In this document: piece after piece, positions 26,524 through 35,710 of the stretch | Layout: every line of letters starts with the position of its first letter | How positions within the stretch are numbered: position 1 is the stretch's first letter | From: CAIQPS01 sp963783835 | GTDB taxonomy: Bacteria > Actinomycetota > Thermoleophilia > RBG-16-64-13 | Direction: 5' to 3' | DNA length: 44,435 bases | Assembly: GCA_963783835.1 (NCBI GenBank) | Contig: CAWAOX010000012.1 | Coordinates: 1 to 44,435 of the forward strand | The notes under the pieces: generated by a model | Seen by the model: the letters and a program-made list of their open reading frames with translations, nothing else | Told to the model about the DNA's origin: nothing | Database searches by the model: none | Made by a program: the position numbers and the translations under genes

Positions 26524-27357
26524 CTAATCCCGGGCGCCGGCGCCCCAGCCCGACGCACCCGTCATGCTGAGCGAGGCCCCGCAGGGGTCGACCATCGAGG
26601 CGCCGCCATCGACCAAGATCGTCTCGGCGGTGATGAAGCTGGCATCGTCGCTCCCCAGGAAGGCACATATCCCGGCGATCTCCCGAGGCGCGGCGACACG
26701 CTGCAGCGGGAGGGTGCAGGTGAGTTGCTTGAAGACGCCGTCCATGTCGCACCCCATGGCCGTCGCCATCCCCCCAAGGGAGTGCTCGCTCATCTCGGTG
26801 CGCACCGGCCCCGGAAGCACCGAGTTGGCCCGGACGTTGTGCTTGCCGAAGTCCAGGGCCACCTGGTTGGTCAGGTGGTTCAGCCCGGCCTTGGAGGCGC
26901 AATAAGGCGCCATGGTGGGGATGCAGCGCACGCTGGCCAGGGAAGAGATGTTGACGATGGAGCCTCCCCCGTTCTCGATCATGTAGGGGATGGCGAACTT
27001 CATGGTGTAGAACGGACCGGTGAGGTTCGTCTCGATCACCGCGTGCCAGACGTCGGGGTCGAGGTCCACCACGGATCCCCCCGGATCGATCGCGGCATTG
27101 TTCACCAGGATGTCGATCTTGCCGCCGAACTCGACGGTCGCCTCCACCATCCGCTTGGCGCCCTCGAGAGTGGATACGTCGCCCACGCAGGTGATCGCCG
27201 TGCCGGCGGGGAGCATGGCGATAGTCTCGTCCAGCTTGTTCTGCCGGCGTCCGGTGATGCAGATCTTCGCCCCTTCGGCCACGAACCGCTTGGCGATCTC
27301 GACGCCGATACCGGCGCCCGCCCCCGTGATCATCGCCACTTTGCCTTCGAGCATCAT
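26524..27357 (-). CDS. Short-chain dehydrogenase/reductase (SDR)
   Basis: 277 residues. The cofactor site is MITGAGAGIGVEIAKRFVAE, with the Asn of ILVNNAAIDPGG, the catalytic Ser in VNISSLASVRC and YxxxK in APYCASKAGLNHL. The Arg in CITGRRQNKLDE after beta-2 leaves NADP(H) as the likelier cofactor. The classical SDR C-terminus (ITAETILVDGGASM) is followed by about 20 extra residues. It lies between the CocE-type hydrolase and transaldolase genes in one operon. The substrate is unknown; ketone or cyclic alcohol intermediates are likely. Confidence 0.9.
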   Translation of the reverse strand: MMLEGKVAMITGAGAGIGVEIAKRFVAEGAKICITGRRQNKLDETIAMLPAGTAITCVGDVSTLEGAKRMVEATVEFGGKIDILVNNAAIDPGGSVVDLDPDVWHAVIETNLTGPFYTMKFAIPYMIENGGGSIVNISSLASVRCIPTMAPYCASKAGLNHLTNQVALDFGKHNVRANSVLPGPVRTEMSEHSLGGMATAMGCDMDGVFKQLTCTLPLQRVAAPREIAGICAFLGSDDASFITAETILVDGGASMVDPCGASLSMTGASGWGAGARD

Positions 27358-27363
27358 GTCGGC

Positions 27364-29049
27364 CTACGCTTTCTTTGGTATGACCGGCAGCGACGCCCGG
27401 GACTGGTACCTACCGTCGCGGTAGATCTTGTGCGTGCACGTCCGGCTCTTGCAGACATGCCACATGACGTCGTAGGTCTCGGGGTCGGTGGGGATGTCGA
27501 TGCAGGAGATCTCCACCTTGATCTGCTTGCCGGCGCGGAACAGGTGCGACATGGGCCGCAACTGCACCACGTACTCGTTGACCTCGCCGGGCACGATCGG
27601 CACTTCCTTGGTGTGGTCGTGCGCGATCTCCCACGAAGTCGTCCGCGCGTCGTCGAGAGCGCGATGGGACGCCCTCAGCCAGCCGGAGGCCAGCGGGTAG
27701 ATAGCGTCGGAGTCCGCTTCCCGGACTTCCACCCGCCAGCAGGTGTCGTCCTGGTCGATGTCGGCGTAGAAGGTGATGCGCGGCGGCCCGGTGACCTGGA
27801 GGTCGTAGGGCAGCGGCGGGCTGACGTAGCTGACGCGATTCCGCTTCTCGGTGACGTACAGCGGCTGCTGCACGAAGGCGTCGGGCTCCTCGTTCCAGTA
27901 GTCGGGCTCGGCACCGAGTTGCTCCAGGCTCTGGAAGTAGAAGTCCGTCCACTGCGTGGTCTCGAGCGGGTAGGTCTCGCCCGCTTGCCACGTCGTCATG
28001 CCGGTGGTCTGGTAGCGGATCGTCGGCTCGTCCATGATCCCGGTCTCGATACCTTTGAGCCAGTAGTCGTACCAGCGGAGCAACTCGTCGTGATTCGCCC
28101 TCCACGGACGGGTGCCCATGTCGGTGTAGAGGAACATCTTCTTGGGCGTGTTGACCCGGTTGAAGACGTTCATCTGCGGCTGCGAGAAGAAGCTGAAGAA
28201 CGGGCCGCCCACGTAGCAGGGGACGTTGATCTTGTCGAGGCGCTCGCTGACCGAACGCTCGCGGTAGTACGGGCCGTCCAGCTTGTTGAGCATGAAGTCG
28301 AACAGGATGGGGTTCTTCTTGGGGTACTGCAGCAGATGGAGAAGATACGGGTACCCCTTCAGGTCGGGGTCGGCCATGGCCTCGTCGACGATCTTCTTGA
28401 GCTCGTCCGCGGGGGTGTGCATCTCCATCCAGGAGCGCACATCGTTGGGCGCGTAGCCGCAGCGGGCCGGATAGGTGCCGGTGTAGAGCCCGTAGAGGAA
28501 GATGTTGAAGACGCCGCCTTCGTACTGGCCGTGGTTGTAGAGGTCGTCGCCGAAGATCTCCCAGGGCGCGATGCACTTGAGGCTCGGCGGCTGCTCGGCG
28601 GCCGTGTGAAGCTGCATCGAGGAGAAGTAGCAGATGCCGGCCAGGCCCACATTGCCGTCGCACCAGGGCTGCTTGGCCAGCCATTCGACCATGTCGTGGC
28701 CGTCTTCGCCCTCATAGTGCGAGAACAGACCCTCGTAGATGCCCTCGGAATGGCCGATGCCGCGCAGGTCGGCGATCACGTACACATAGCCCCGCGCGGC
28801 ATAATAGTAGGCGTCGCCGCATTCGATGGAAGCTTCGAAGATCGACTTGCCGAAGGGCTGCGGCGGCGTTTCGAACATCTGGGTGTCTTTGCCGTACGGC
28901 GACTGGGCCAGCAAGACGGGGAATCTGCCCGGAGCGTCCGGCCGGTAGATATCCACCGCCAGCTTCACCCCATCCCGGACCGGGATGAACACATCTCTAT
29001 CGACCGTCGTTCCGTATGTCGGTTGCGATCCCTCTGTTGGCTTTGCCAC
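27364..29049 (-). CDS. CocE/NonD-family alpha/beta-hydrolase with Cys at the nucleophile position
   Basis: 561 residues from GTG 29049, chosen because GGAGGG lies six bases before it; the ATG at 29067 lacks a ribosome site. Family landmarks are VFIPVRDGVKLAVDIYRPDA, YVIADLRGIGHSEGIYEG and DGHDMVEWLAKQPWCDGNVG. The nucleophile elbow then reads LAGICYFSSMQL. Most CocE-type acyl esterases and X-Pro dipeptidyl peptidases have GxSYxG there; this one has GICYF. The C-terminal jelly-roll domain includes PLPYDLQVTGPPRITFYADI. It is divergent from a TetR gene that very probably controls it. The expected chemistry is ester, lactone or C-acyl cleavage. Confidence 0.85.
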   Translation of the reverse strand: MAKPTEGSQPTYGTTVDRDVFIPVRDGVKLAVDIYRPDAPGRFPVLLAQSPYGKDTQMFETPPQPFGKSIFEASIECGDAYYYAARGYVYVIADLRGIGHSEGIYEGLFSHYEGEDGHDMVEWLAKQPWCDGNVGLAGICYFSSMQLHTAAEQPPSLKCIAPWEIFGDDLYNHGQYEGGVFNIFLYGLYTGTYPARCGYAPNDVRSWMEMHTPADELKKIVDEAMADPDLKGYPYLLHLLQYPKKNPILFDFMLNKLDGPYYRERSVSERLDKINVPCYVGGPFFSFFSQPQMNVFNRVNTPKKMFLYTDMGTRPWRANHDELLRWYDYWLKGIETGIMDEPTIRYQTTGMTTWQAGETYPLETTQWTDFYFQSLEQLGAEPDYWNEEPDAFVQQPLYVTEKRNRVSYVSPPLPYDLQVTGPPRITFYADIDQDDTCWRVEVREADSDAIYPLASGWLRASHRALDDARTTSWEIAHDHTKEVPIVPGEVNEYVVQLRPMSHLFRAGKQIKVEISCIDIPTDPETYDVMWHVCKSRTCTHKIYRDGRYQSRASLPVIPKKA

Positions 29050-29112
29050 GATCCCTCCAGTCGGCATATTGTTATCGTAAGTGTTTTCGAGTGCTCAGGC
29101 GTAGGTATTGAC

Positions 29113-29126
29113 TGAGCGTTCGCTCA
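29113..29126. promoter_or_regulatory. TetR-type operator TGAGCG-TT-CGCTCA
   Basis: A 6+6 inverted repeat with a 2-base centre in the divergent gap between the hydrolase (start 29049) and tetR (start about 29181). GAGCGnnCGCTC is a common TetR half-site pattern. A single site here would control both directions. Confidence 0.6.
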
Positions 29127-29180
29127 ATAACTATACTGGTCGTGGCTTCCGAACGTCAATACGCAAAGCGAGGAGCAAAA

Positions 29181-29786
29181 GTGACACAAGCGGCTCGGGC
29201 GCGCAGGCTTCCGCCAGAGGAAAGGCGCGAGCAGATCGTCGCCGCCGTCCTGGACGTCGTGGCCGAGTACGGGGTCCCCGAGGCGACCATAGCGCGCATA
29301 GCCAAAGCCGCCGATGTTTCGGAAGGAACGCTCTACGTCTATTTCGCGAGCCGCAAGGAGATGCTCCTCGCGGCCCTGGAGTCGATCCTCGGCGAGATGT
29401 ACCGGCTCATCGACACCTCGGATGGAGCCGACGCCCTCACCCGGCTACGCAATATCGAGAAGGCCCACTCTCAGGAGATGAGCGCCGAGCGCGGCCTCCT
29501 CGCATATCCGTGGTTCGAGTTCATCGCCGCCGGGCCGCAGGTGGGTATCCGCGACGCCGTCGCCGACACGCATAGGCACGCCTACCAGCACCTCAAGAAG
29601 ATCATCGAGGACGGCCAGGCCAAGGGGACCATACGCGCGGACGCCGATCCCGACCGTCTTGCCTGGGGGTTCTACACCGTCCTCTGGGCCGAGAACATCG
29701 CCTGCATGATGGGCATGAGGGAGTATCTGGACCAGGGCCATTCGGCCCATATCCTCGACCTCATCCTCAACGACGCGGCATGCTAG
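29181..29786 (+). CDS. TetR-family transcriptional regulator
   Basis: 201 residues from GTG 29181, which follows GAGGAGCAAAA; the in-frame GTG at 29142 has no ribosome site and would overlap the operator side. The DNA-binding domain reads REQIVAAVLDVVAEYGVPEA, then TIARIAKAADVSEGTLYVYF and ASRKEMLLAALE. The ligand domain contains aromatic and Trp residues (LLAYPWFEFIAAG, LAWGFYTVLWAENIACMMGM), as expected for a pocket for hydrophobic compounds. It probably represses itself and the hydrolase-SDR-transaldolase operon. Confidence 0.9.
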   Translation: MTQAARARRLPPEERREQIVAAVLDVVAEYGVPEATIARIAKAADVSEGTLYVYFASRKEMLLAALESILGEMYRLIDTSDGADALTRLRNIEKAHSQEMSAERGLLAYPWFEFIAAGPQVGIRDAVADTHRHAYQHLKKIIEDGQAKGTIRADADPDRLAWGFYTVLWAENIACMMGMREYLDQGHSAHILDLILNDAAC

Positions 29787-29839
29787 CCGCATGCGGGCAC
29801 ACCCCTCCGACTCGCTCATGCGCGTACGCATAGGCTCGC

Positions 29840-30646
29840 TCAGTTGTGGTGGTAGCCCCCGTCGACCAGCAAGGTCTGCCCGGTCATGAAGTCGCTGTCG
29901 CTCGACGCGAGGAAGTAGGCCGGACCGGCCAAGTCGTCGGCCTCCTCGTTCCGCTGCGGTAGGCACTGCCCCTTCCGCGTGGCCTCCCAGTGCTCGGGTA
30001 CGCCCGCGGCCTGCTCGCGGTTGGCCTCGGTGAGTGTGAAACCGGGGGCTAGGGCGTTCACTCGGATACCGCCGGGGCCCAATTCCCGGGCCAGCGCTCT
30101 GGTGAAGCCGATGATGCCCCCCTTGCTCGAGACGTAGTGGATGAAGCCGGCAACACCCTCCCAGAAGGTGGATGAGGTGAGATTGATGATCTTGCCGTAG
30201 CCCTGGGGCTTCATGTACGGGTATACCGCGCGGGCGCAGAACCACATGCCCCGCAGGTTCACGTCGAGCATGTAGTCCCAATCCTCGACCTTCCACTCGT
30301 CGAAGGCCTGCCAGGGCTGCTTGGACATGACCCCGCGGAAGGCTGCCGCGTTGTTCACCAGGATGTCGATCTTCCCGCCGTAGGTGTCGGCGAGGAGCTT
30401 CGCGGCCGCCTCGCATTGGTCCAGATGCGTGATGTCGCAGATGATGGGGACGGCCTCTCCCCCGGCTGCCTTGATCTCGTGGGCTACCCGGATGGCGCCG
30501 GGGCCGTCGATATCGAGCACGCCGACCTTCGCCCCCTCCGCCGCAAGGCGAAGCGAGATGGAGCGGCCGATGCTGTTGGTCCCGCCCCCGCCGGTGACGA
30601 GAGCCACCCGGCCCTGCAAACGTTGCGCCGCTAGCTCGGGAGTCAT
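29840..30646 (-). CDS. Short-chain dehydrogenase/reductase (SDR)
   Basis: 268 residues; the ATG at 30646 follows AAGGAG. The cofactor loop is LVTGGGGTNSIGRSISLRLA, with Asp in GVLDIDGPGA suggesting NAD(H). The catalytic set is INLTSSTFWEG and FIHYVSSKGGIIGF, and the end is MTGQTLLVDGGYHHN. The insertion NSIG instead of xGIG is seen in gluconate/benzil-type SDRs. It is the last gene of the run SDR-ene-reductase-GMC. In an anaerobic phloroglucinol route an SDR could serve as phloroglucinol reductase or as a later hydroxyacid dehydrogenase; this is speculation from context. Confidence 0.9.
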   Translation of the reverse strand: MTPELAAQRLQGRVALVTGGGGTNSIGRSISLRLAAEGAKVGVLDIDGPGAIRVAHEIKAAGGEAVPIICDITHLDQCEAAAKLLADTYGGKIDILVNNAAAFRGVMSKQPWQAFDEWKVEDWDYMLDVNLRGMWFCARAVYPYMKPQGYGKIINLTSSTFWEGVAGFIHYVSSKGGIIGFTRALARELGPGGIRVNALAPGFTLTEANREQAAGVPEHWEATRKGQCLPQRNEEADDLAGPAYFLASSDSDFMTGQTLLVDGGYHHN

Positions 30647-30689
30647 CTTGGTCTCCTTTTCGTAGGACCTGGCATCGTGAAGGACACGG

Positions 30690-32657
30690 CTACATCTCGA
30701 GCGCCGCTTCGAAGGCTTCGTGTATGGCGTTGAAGAGGATGCGGGGTTCGCGACAATCGCCGATGATGTGGACTTCGGGCGCCGTATCGAGCAGGGCTTC
30801 GACCACTCCGGTGCGCGCCCGCAGTTCAGGAGCGAGCACCACAACATCGGCCTCCAGTTCGGAATCTTGCCCCTGGTCGTCCCGCACGACGACGCTCCCC
30901 ACGCGCACTTCCTTCAGGACCACGCCTTTGCGCGGCCTGACGCCGTGCTCGTCCAGATAGTCCTGCAGCACGATGACGTCGACGAAGTTCACCGTCTGAT
31001 CCCTGGCAGAGCCCCCCGGCAGTTCTACGATAGCCACCTGCTTGCCCGCCCGGGCCAGCACGAGGGCCGCCTCCAGGCCCATGCCCCCATCCCCCGCAAC
31101 GACGACGGCCTTGCCCGGGACGTAGGCGCCCTTCATCACGTCCGCCGCGAGCATCACGTTGGACCCAGCCACGCCCGGGATCTGCGGCAGCACCGGTTCG
31201 GCCCCGACCGCGACGACTACCTCGTCGGGGGCTTCCGCCCTCACCCGGTCGGCCGTAGCCTCGGTGCCCAGCCTCACGTCCACGTTCGAGTCGTCGATCT
31301 GGCGCAGGATGTAGTCGACGAACCGCTTCCAATCGGGCTTGAAATCGGGGCCGGCCGCGGCGAGCAGGTTACCGCCGAGCCGGTCTTCCTTCTCGAACAG
31401 AGTGACGGTGTGCCCGCGGGAGGAGGCGACAAGGGCGGCTTCCATACCCGCGGGACCGCCGCCGACCACGACCACCTTCTTCGCCTTTGCCGCCATCGGC
31501 GGGACGCAGCGGTAGTAATCCTCCCTCACCGCCATCGGGTTGACGGCGCACCTTACCGGCAGGCTGTGGGCCCCACGTATGAGGCAGCTATTGCAGCGGA
31601 TGCAGGGGATGACATCCTCCTTGCGGCCCCGGAAGGTCTTCTTCGGCAGCGCCGGGTCGGCTATGAGCGCCCGGCAGAGGGCGACGAAGTCCACCTTGCC
31701 CGCCGCCACCCACTCCCCGGCCTCATCGAGATCGACGATCGCGCCCACCACTCCGACCGGCGTCCGGACCGCCTTCTTGATCTCGGCCGCCCGCTCGAGG
31801 TTCTCCCCGTGGGGCAGATAGGTGGAGGGATGGGTGTAGGGATAGGTATGCGGCACCCCGATGGTGCCGGCCGAGACCTGGAGCAGATCGACCTTGTCCT
31901 GCATGATCTGGGCATAGCGGACGGCATCGGCGATCTCGAGCCCGCCGGGGACCAGGTCGCTGGCGCTGATACGCCACTCGACGGGGAAGTCCGCGCCGCA
32001 CCGCTCCCTGATGGCGTCGATCACCCGGATGCCGAAACGGCAGCGGTTCTCGAGACTTCCGCCGTACTCGTCGGTCCGCGCGTTCACCGCGGGAGAGATG
32101 AACTGCGATATGAGCCACCCATGGCCCGCGTGGACCATGACCATGTCGAACCCGGCGGTCTTCGCCCGGAACGCGGCGGCGGCGAAGTGGTCGATGACCT
32201 CGTCGATCATCGCCAGGCTCATCTCCTCGATCACCTGCTCGCCCCGCCGCCTGTCCTCGGTGAAGATGCCCACCATGGCCGAGGGACCGATGGGGTTCCT
32301 GCCGCCGTTGAGCTGGCTTACCGCCTGCCGGCCGCCGTGGTTCAGTTGGATGGAAGCGATGGCTCCACCGGCCTTGATGACCTCCGCCACCGACGTGAGA
32401 GCGGGGATGTAGAAGTCGCTGCCCAGATTCAACTGGGTGGGCTGGGTGATCGCCCTGTCGGCGTCGATGGCCGTCTCGAGCACGGTGATGATGCCGGCGC
32501 CGCCCTTGGCCTGCACCCGGTAGAACTCCACCAGTTCGCTGGACACGGACTGGTCGGCGTGAGCTATACACGTGAGCGTAGGCGCGGCTTCGATGCGGTT
32601 CTTGGCCGTGAGCGGGCCTATCTGCAGGGGTTGAAGGAGAGCTTCGAACGGGGGCAT
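30690..32657 (-). CDS. OYE-type 2-enoate / dienoyl-CoA reductase family flavoenzyme (FMN, 4Fe-4S, FAD)
   Basis: 655 residues in one clean frame. The FMN barrel starts FEALLQPLQIGPLTAKNRIE and has IQLNHGGRQAV and the active-site block HAGHGWLISQFISPAVNART followed by DEYGGSLENR. The 4Fe-4S Cys are in CIRCNSCLIRG and VRCAVNP. The FAD/NAD module begins VVVVGGGPAGMEAALVASSR. This is the layout of 2-enoate reductase, dienoyl-CoA reductase, BaiCD and the flavonoid reductases of gut anaerobes. With a PhlG-like hydrolase nearby, reduction of a chalcone, flavanone or cinnamate double bond is a reasonable guess. One base separates it from the GMC gene. Confidence 0.9.
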   Translation of the reverse strand: MPPFEALLQPLQIGPLTAKNRIEAAPTLTCIAHADQSVSSELVEFYRVQAKGGAGIITVLETAIDADRAITQPTQLNLGSDFYIPALTSVAEVIKAGGAIASIQLNHGGRQAVSQLNGGRNPIGPSAMVGIFTEDRRRGEQVIEEMSLAMIDEVIDHFAAAAFRAKTAGFDMVMVHAGHGWLISQFISPAVNARTDEYGGSLENRCRFGIRVIDAIRERCGADFPVEWRISASDLVPGGLEIADAVRYAQIMQDKVDLLQVSAGTIGVPHTYPYTHPSTYLPHGENLERAAEIKKAVRTPVGVVGAIVDLDEAGEWVAAGKVDFVALCRALIADPALPKKTFRGRKEDVIPCIRCNSCLIRGAHSLPVRCAVNPMAVREDYYRCVPPMAAKAKKVVVVGGGPAGMEAALVASSRGHTVTLFEKEDRLGGNLLAAAGPDFKPDWKRFVDYILRQIDDSNVDVRLGTEATADRVRAEAPDEVVVAVGAEPVLPQIPGVAGSNVMLAADVMKGAYVPGKAVVVAGDGGMGLEAALVLARAGKQVAIVELPGGSARDQTVNFVDVIVLQDYLDEHGVRPRKGVVLKEVRVGSVVVRDDQGQDSELEADVVVLAPELRARTGVVEALLDTAPEVHIIGDCREPRILFNAIHEAFEAALEM

Positions 32658-32658
32658 C

Positions 32659-33971
32659 TCAAGCGCCTTTCTCGAGTTGTTCGCTCACCAACCGCCGTGC
32701 AAGGCCCAAGATGGCGAGAGTCGGGGGCAGGCCCATCGGCTCGGGGAAGACGCTCGCGTCGCATACATAGAGGCCGGCGATCTCGGTCTGAAGATCGGTG
32801 TCGAGCACATCGCCGATGCGGACTGTGCCTCCCGGGTGGGCCCCCCGCGGAGGGCCCGTGAGGATGGTGGCGGGGTCGCAGCCGGCGCGCACCAGGATAC
32901 GCGTGGCGATTTCTCGGCCGCGGGCAAGACGGCCAAGTTCCTCCTGCCCGAGCGGCTTGGAGACCTTCCCATCCGCCAAGATAGACCCGGTCAGCGGGTC
33001 GCGCGCCTTGGTCATGATGCCCAGCGTCCGGGGAAAGCCGAGGAAGTGACGAGGCCGCCTGGGGCCGCCCATGATCAGGCCGAAGAAGAACAGGGGCCAG
33101 GGATCGACGACATCGGTCATGATGATCCCCTCGTCCTGCAGCTCGGTGGTGCCGCAACTCATGGGGATGTCGTGAGAAGACCCCGGGCCGTTCGAGATAC
33201 CGCAGGTGAGGCAGAGCGGATCGATGAAGAACCCGTTCCGCCCCGCGCCCTCGATCCCCGAGGCCTGGAGCACCATCGGGGTACCCAGGCCGCCGCCGGC
33301 CAGTACCACTCTCTCAGCCTCGACCACAAACGGGCCGGACTTCGCCAGACCACGGACCCCGGTGACCTTTCCACCGTCGGACAGCACCTCTTCGACGTGG
33401 GCCTCGGTCGCGAGCCGGGCGCCGCCGGCCACCGCTTCTTCCACGTAATCACGCGCGGTCCACTTGGCCCCCTTGGCGCATCCGATCATGCACTTGGGGC
33501 AGGACAGATCGCATTCGGCCGCATCGATGAAGTGCGGGAACGGATTCCAATCGAGCCCCTCTTCGCGAGCAGCCGCCATGATGCGCTGAGCGCCGGCTCC
33601 CACCAGGCGCTCGGGCAACGGAGCGAGAGCGAGCTCCTTGGAGACCTCGTCGACATACGGCGTGAGGTCGATGCCATGCCGCTCCTTGAGCCAGGGCGGC
33701 GGAGGAAAGGCCACCCCGCAGAAGCTGACGGTGCTGCCGCCCACGGTGAGTAACCGGACCATCTGCGTGCCTTCGACGGACGCGAAGTTGCCCATATGGT
33801 CCAGCATCTTGAGCATCGTCCGCCAGCTGCCGACAGGCTTATGGTAGGCGCCCTCCTCGAGGATCAGCACCTCCCGTCCCCTCCGGGCGAGCTCCCGCGC
33901 GACGGTAGCTCCGCCGGCGCCGCTCCCCACGACGACCGTCTGAGCTCTGAGACGCTGTGAGTTGCCATCAT
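32659..33971 (-). CDS. GMC-type FAD oxidoreductase (frameshift near 33940)
   Basis: About 437 residues. The FAD site TVVVGSGAGGATVARELARR and ILEEGAYHKPVGSW are clear, with VGGSTVSFCGVAFPPPPWL and VVLAGGGLGTPMVLQASG. The C-terminal GMC motif is LYVCDASVFPEPMGLPPTLA. An insert ECDLSCPKCMIGCAKGAKW carries CxxCxxxC plus an earlier Cys, which could hold an Fe-S cluster. The main frame can only start at GTG 33930, inside the FAD motif. The natural start is ATG 33968 or 33971 after GGAGGG, reached if one base is restored near 33940 (giving ATHSVSELR-TVVVGSG). It probably oxidises an alcohol or reduces a ring ketone; substrate unknown. Confidence 0.8.
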
Positions 33972-34022
33972 CCCTCCAATCGGTCTCGCTTCTCAGCGGG
34001 AACGGACTTCGTCAGCAGGACC

Positions 34023-34070
34023 GGGGCGGCCTAGCGGACCCGGCTGCGCCGGGTGCGGCGAGGCCGCCCC
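34023..34070 (-). terminator. Long perfect hairpin between the FAD oxidoreductase and GMC genes
   Basis: GGGGCGGCCT (34023-34032) pairs with AGGCCGCCCC (34061-34070), with an inner ACCCGG/CCGGGT stem. It lies just after the stop of the FAD oxidoreductase at 34101, separating two transcription blocks. There is no T run, so it may terminate weakly or stabilise a processed end. Confidence 0.45.
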
Positions 34071-34100
34071 TCAAGCCTAGCACCAGCGGCTCCTGAGAAG

Positions 34101-35672
34101 TCACGCCTGACCAGCCGCGTGCTTCGCCGCCAGGTACGCAAACGTGTGAGCGTGACCGATGCCGCTGCCTTCGATCTGGGGTGGATAGACCATCCCATAG
34201 AAGCTGCCGGCGTTGTTACCGATCGCGTAAAGACCGGGGATCACACGCCCCTTCTTGTCGAGGACCTGCATGTCGGCGTTGATCTTCACCCCTCCTCTGG
34301 TGCCGGTGATCGCCGCCCCGATGCCGGCCGCATAGAACGGAGGGGTATCCACCGGCCGCATCCACATCGCCTCTTTGAGGCAATCGTCGTCGTGCCCCTT
34401 GGCGCATAGCTCGTTGTACCTGGCGACCGTCGCCTTGAGGTTCTCGACCGGCACCTCTATCAGTTCGGCAAGAGCCTCGATGGTGTCCGCCTTGACGGTG
34501 ATGCCTTCTCTCAGGTCGATCTCGACCTGCTCCGGGGTGTTGCGAGAGGCCGGCGTCTTCTCCGGGATCATCGGGAACTTCGTCTGCCACGCGCTGTCCC
34601 AGAGGGCCCAGGCTCGGCCTTCCGGCATGCCCAAGGCTGCGACCGCGTTCTGCTGGAAGGGAAGGTTCTCGTTCGCGTACCGGTAGCCGGCGATGTCGAC
34701 GTAGAGCATGGGCATGGAGGCGACGGCGGGGCACCACCACCAGTCCATGTAGAGAGCCCAGAACGGCTCGTCGGGATGCATGTTCCTGCCGGTGATCGTC
34801 TGCCCCGGGAACACGTCGCCGGCTACGATCTGGTCCATGTCCGCACCGACCCAGATGGCCATCTTGTGCCCATCGCCGGTACAGTACTTGTTGGAGAAGT
34901 TGTTGACGTTCTTCGCGAGATGGGGACAGAAGACCGACACCATCTCTTCGTCGTTTATGAAGTCGCCGGCCGCGAGTATGACGCCTTTCCTGGCGATGAA
35001 CGTGATGTACTCGCCGTTCTCATTTTGAGCGACCACGCCGGATACACGGCCGTCTTCATCACGTATCAACTGCTTGGCGGTGGTGCTGTAGTGATAGACA
35101 GCTCCATGTTCCATCGCATATTCCACCATGGGCGCCATCCAGTTGACGTTCTCGCCTTCCTCGAACGTCTTGCCCATGCGGTGGAGCAGGCAGTACTCGT
35201 TCCAGAACTGGTTCGGGCGGACCAGGGAGGTCTGCAGACCGGCGCCGGTGATACCACCGGTGTCGACGGCCCGGATCTCGACCCCCTTGGCCGCGAGGAT
35301 GTCGGTGAGCCAATCCGCCACCTCGGCACTGTGCCTCATCCATAGCGCGCTGAGAGGCAGCCTGCCCTGGAACGCCATCGTGGAGCCCCAGAGATCGAGC
35401 ACGATCCTCTCGCGCAGCTCTTGCGGGAGCTCGATGCCCGCCGCTTTCTGGGCTTTCGTCCCGAACGCGGCGAAGCCGCCGGTCCGATGGATCCCGAAGG
35501 TGGGGCCCTTCTCCAGTACCCGTACCCGGGCGCCCATCTCCGCGGCCTTCATGGCTGCCGGGGTCCCGGAGATGCCCGCACCGACGATGGCAATATCGCA
35601 CTCGATGGTCTCTTTGAGGGCCGAATACGGGATGGGGTCGGGCGCGGCCTCAAGAGCGCGGCCTGTGGGCAT
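34101..35672 (-). CDS. FAD-dependent oxidoreductase, fumarate reductase / 3-ketosteroid dehydrogenase family
   Basis: 523 residues from ATG 35672, which has GGGAGG upstream; an ATG at 35690 does not. The N-terminal FAD site is CDIAIVGAGISGTPAAMKAA with VRVLEKGPTFGIHRTGG. The second FAD segment is KGVILAAGDFINDEEMVSVF. The C-terminal catalytic and FAD-closing block reads AAITGTRGGVKINADMQVLD, then VIPGLYAIGNNAGSFYGMVY. No signal or heme domain is seen, so electrons must come from another carrier. The family reduces C=C bonds next to carboxylates or desaturates ring ketones. It is co-directional with the PhlG-like gene (gap 38 bases). Confidence 0.85.
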   Translation of the reverse strand: MPTGRALEAAPDPIPYSALKETIECDIAIVGAGISGTPAAMKAAEMGARVRVLEKGPTFGIHRTGGFAAFGTKAQKAAGIELPQELRERIVLDLWGSTMAFQGRLPLSALWMRHSAEVADWLTDILAAKGVEIRAVDTGGITGAGLQTSLVRPNQFWNEYCLLHRMGKTFEEGENVNWMAPMVEYAMEHGAVYHYSTTAKQLIRDEDGRVSGVVAQNENGEYITFIARKGVILAAGDFINDEEMVSVFCPHLAKNVNNFSNKYCTGDGHKMAIWVGADMDQIVAGDVFPGQTITGRNMHPDEPFWALYMDWWWCPAVASMPMLYVDIAGYRYANENLPFQQNAVAALGMPEGRAWALWDSAWQTKFPMIPEKTPASRNTPEQVEIDLREGITVKADTIEALAELIEVPVENLKATVARYNELCAKGHDDDCLKEAMWMRPVDTPPFYAAGIGAAITGTRGGVKINADMQVLDKKGRVIPGLYAIGNNAGSFYGMVYPPQIEGSGIGHAHTFAYLAAKHAAGQA

Positions 35673-35710
35673 CTCACTACCTCCCGGCATCGTCTGGATC
35701 AGGGCGGTGC

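Noticed and set aside
26725..29115. Plus-strand open frame of nearly 800 codons across the SDR and CocE genes
   Set aside because: It spans two real genes and their junction on the opposite strand, has no ribosome site and no recognisable motif.
30720..32861. Long plus-strand open frame (over 700 codons) opposite the ene-reductase gene
   Set aside because: It is the antisense of a clearly conserved enzyme; its translation is low-complexity Arg/His/Asp-rich with no domain. GC-rich codon bias keeps antisense frames open.
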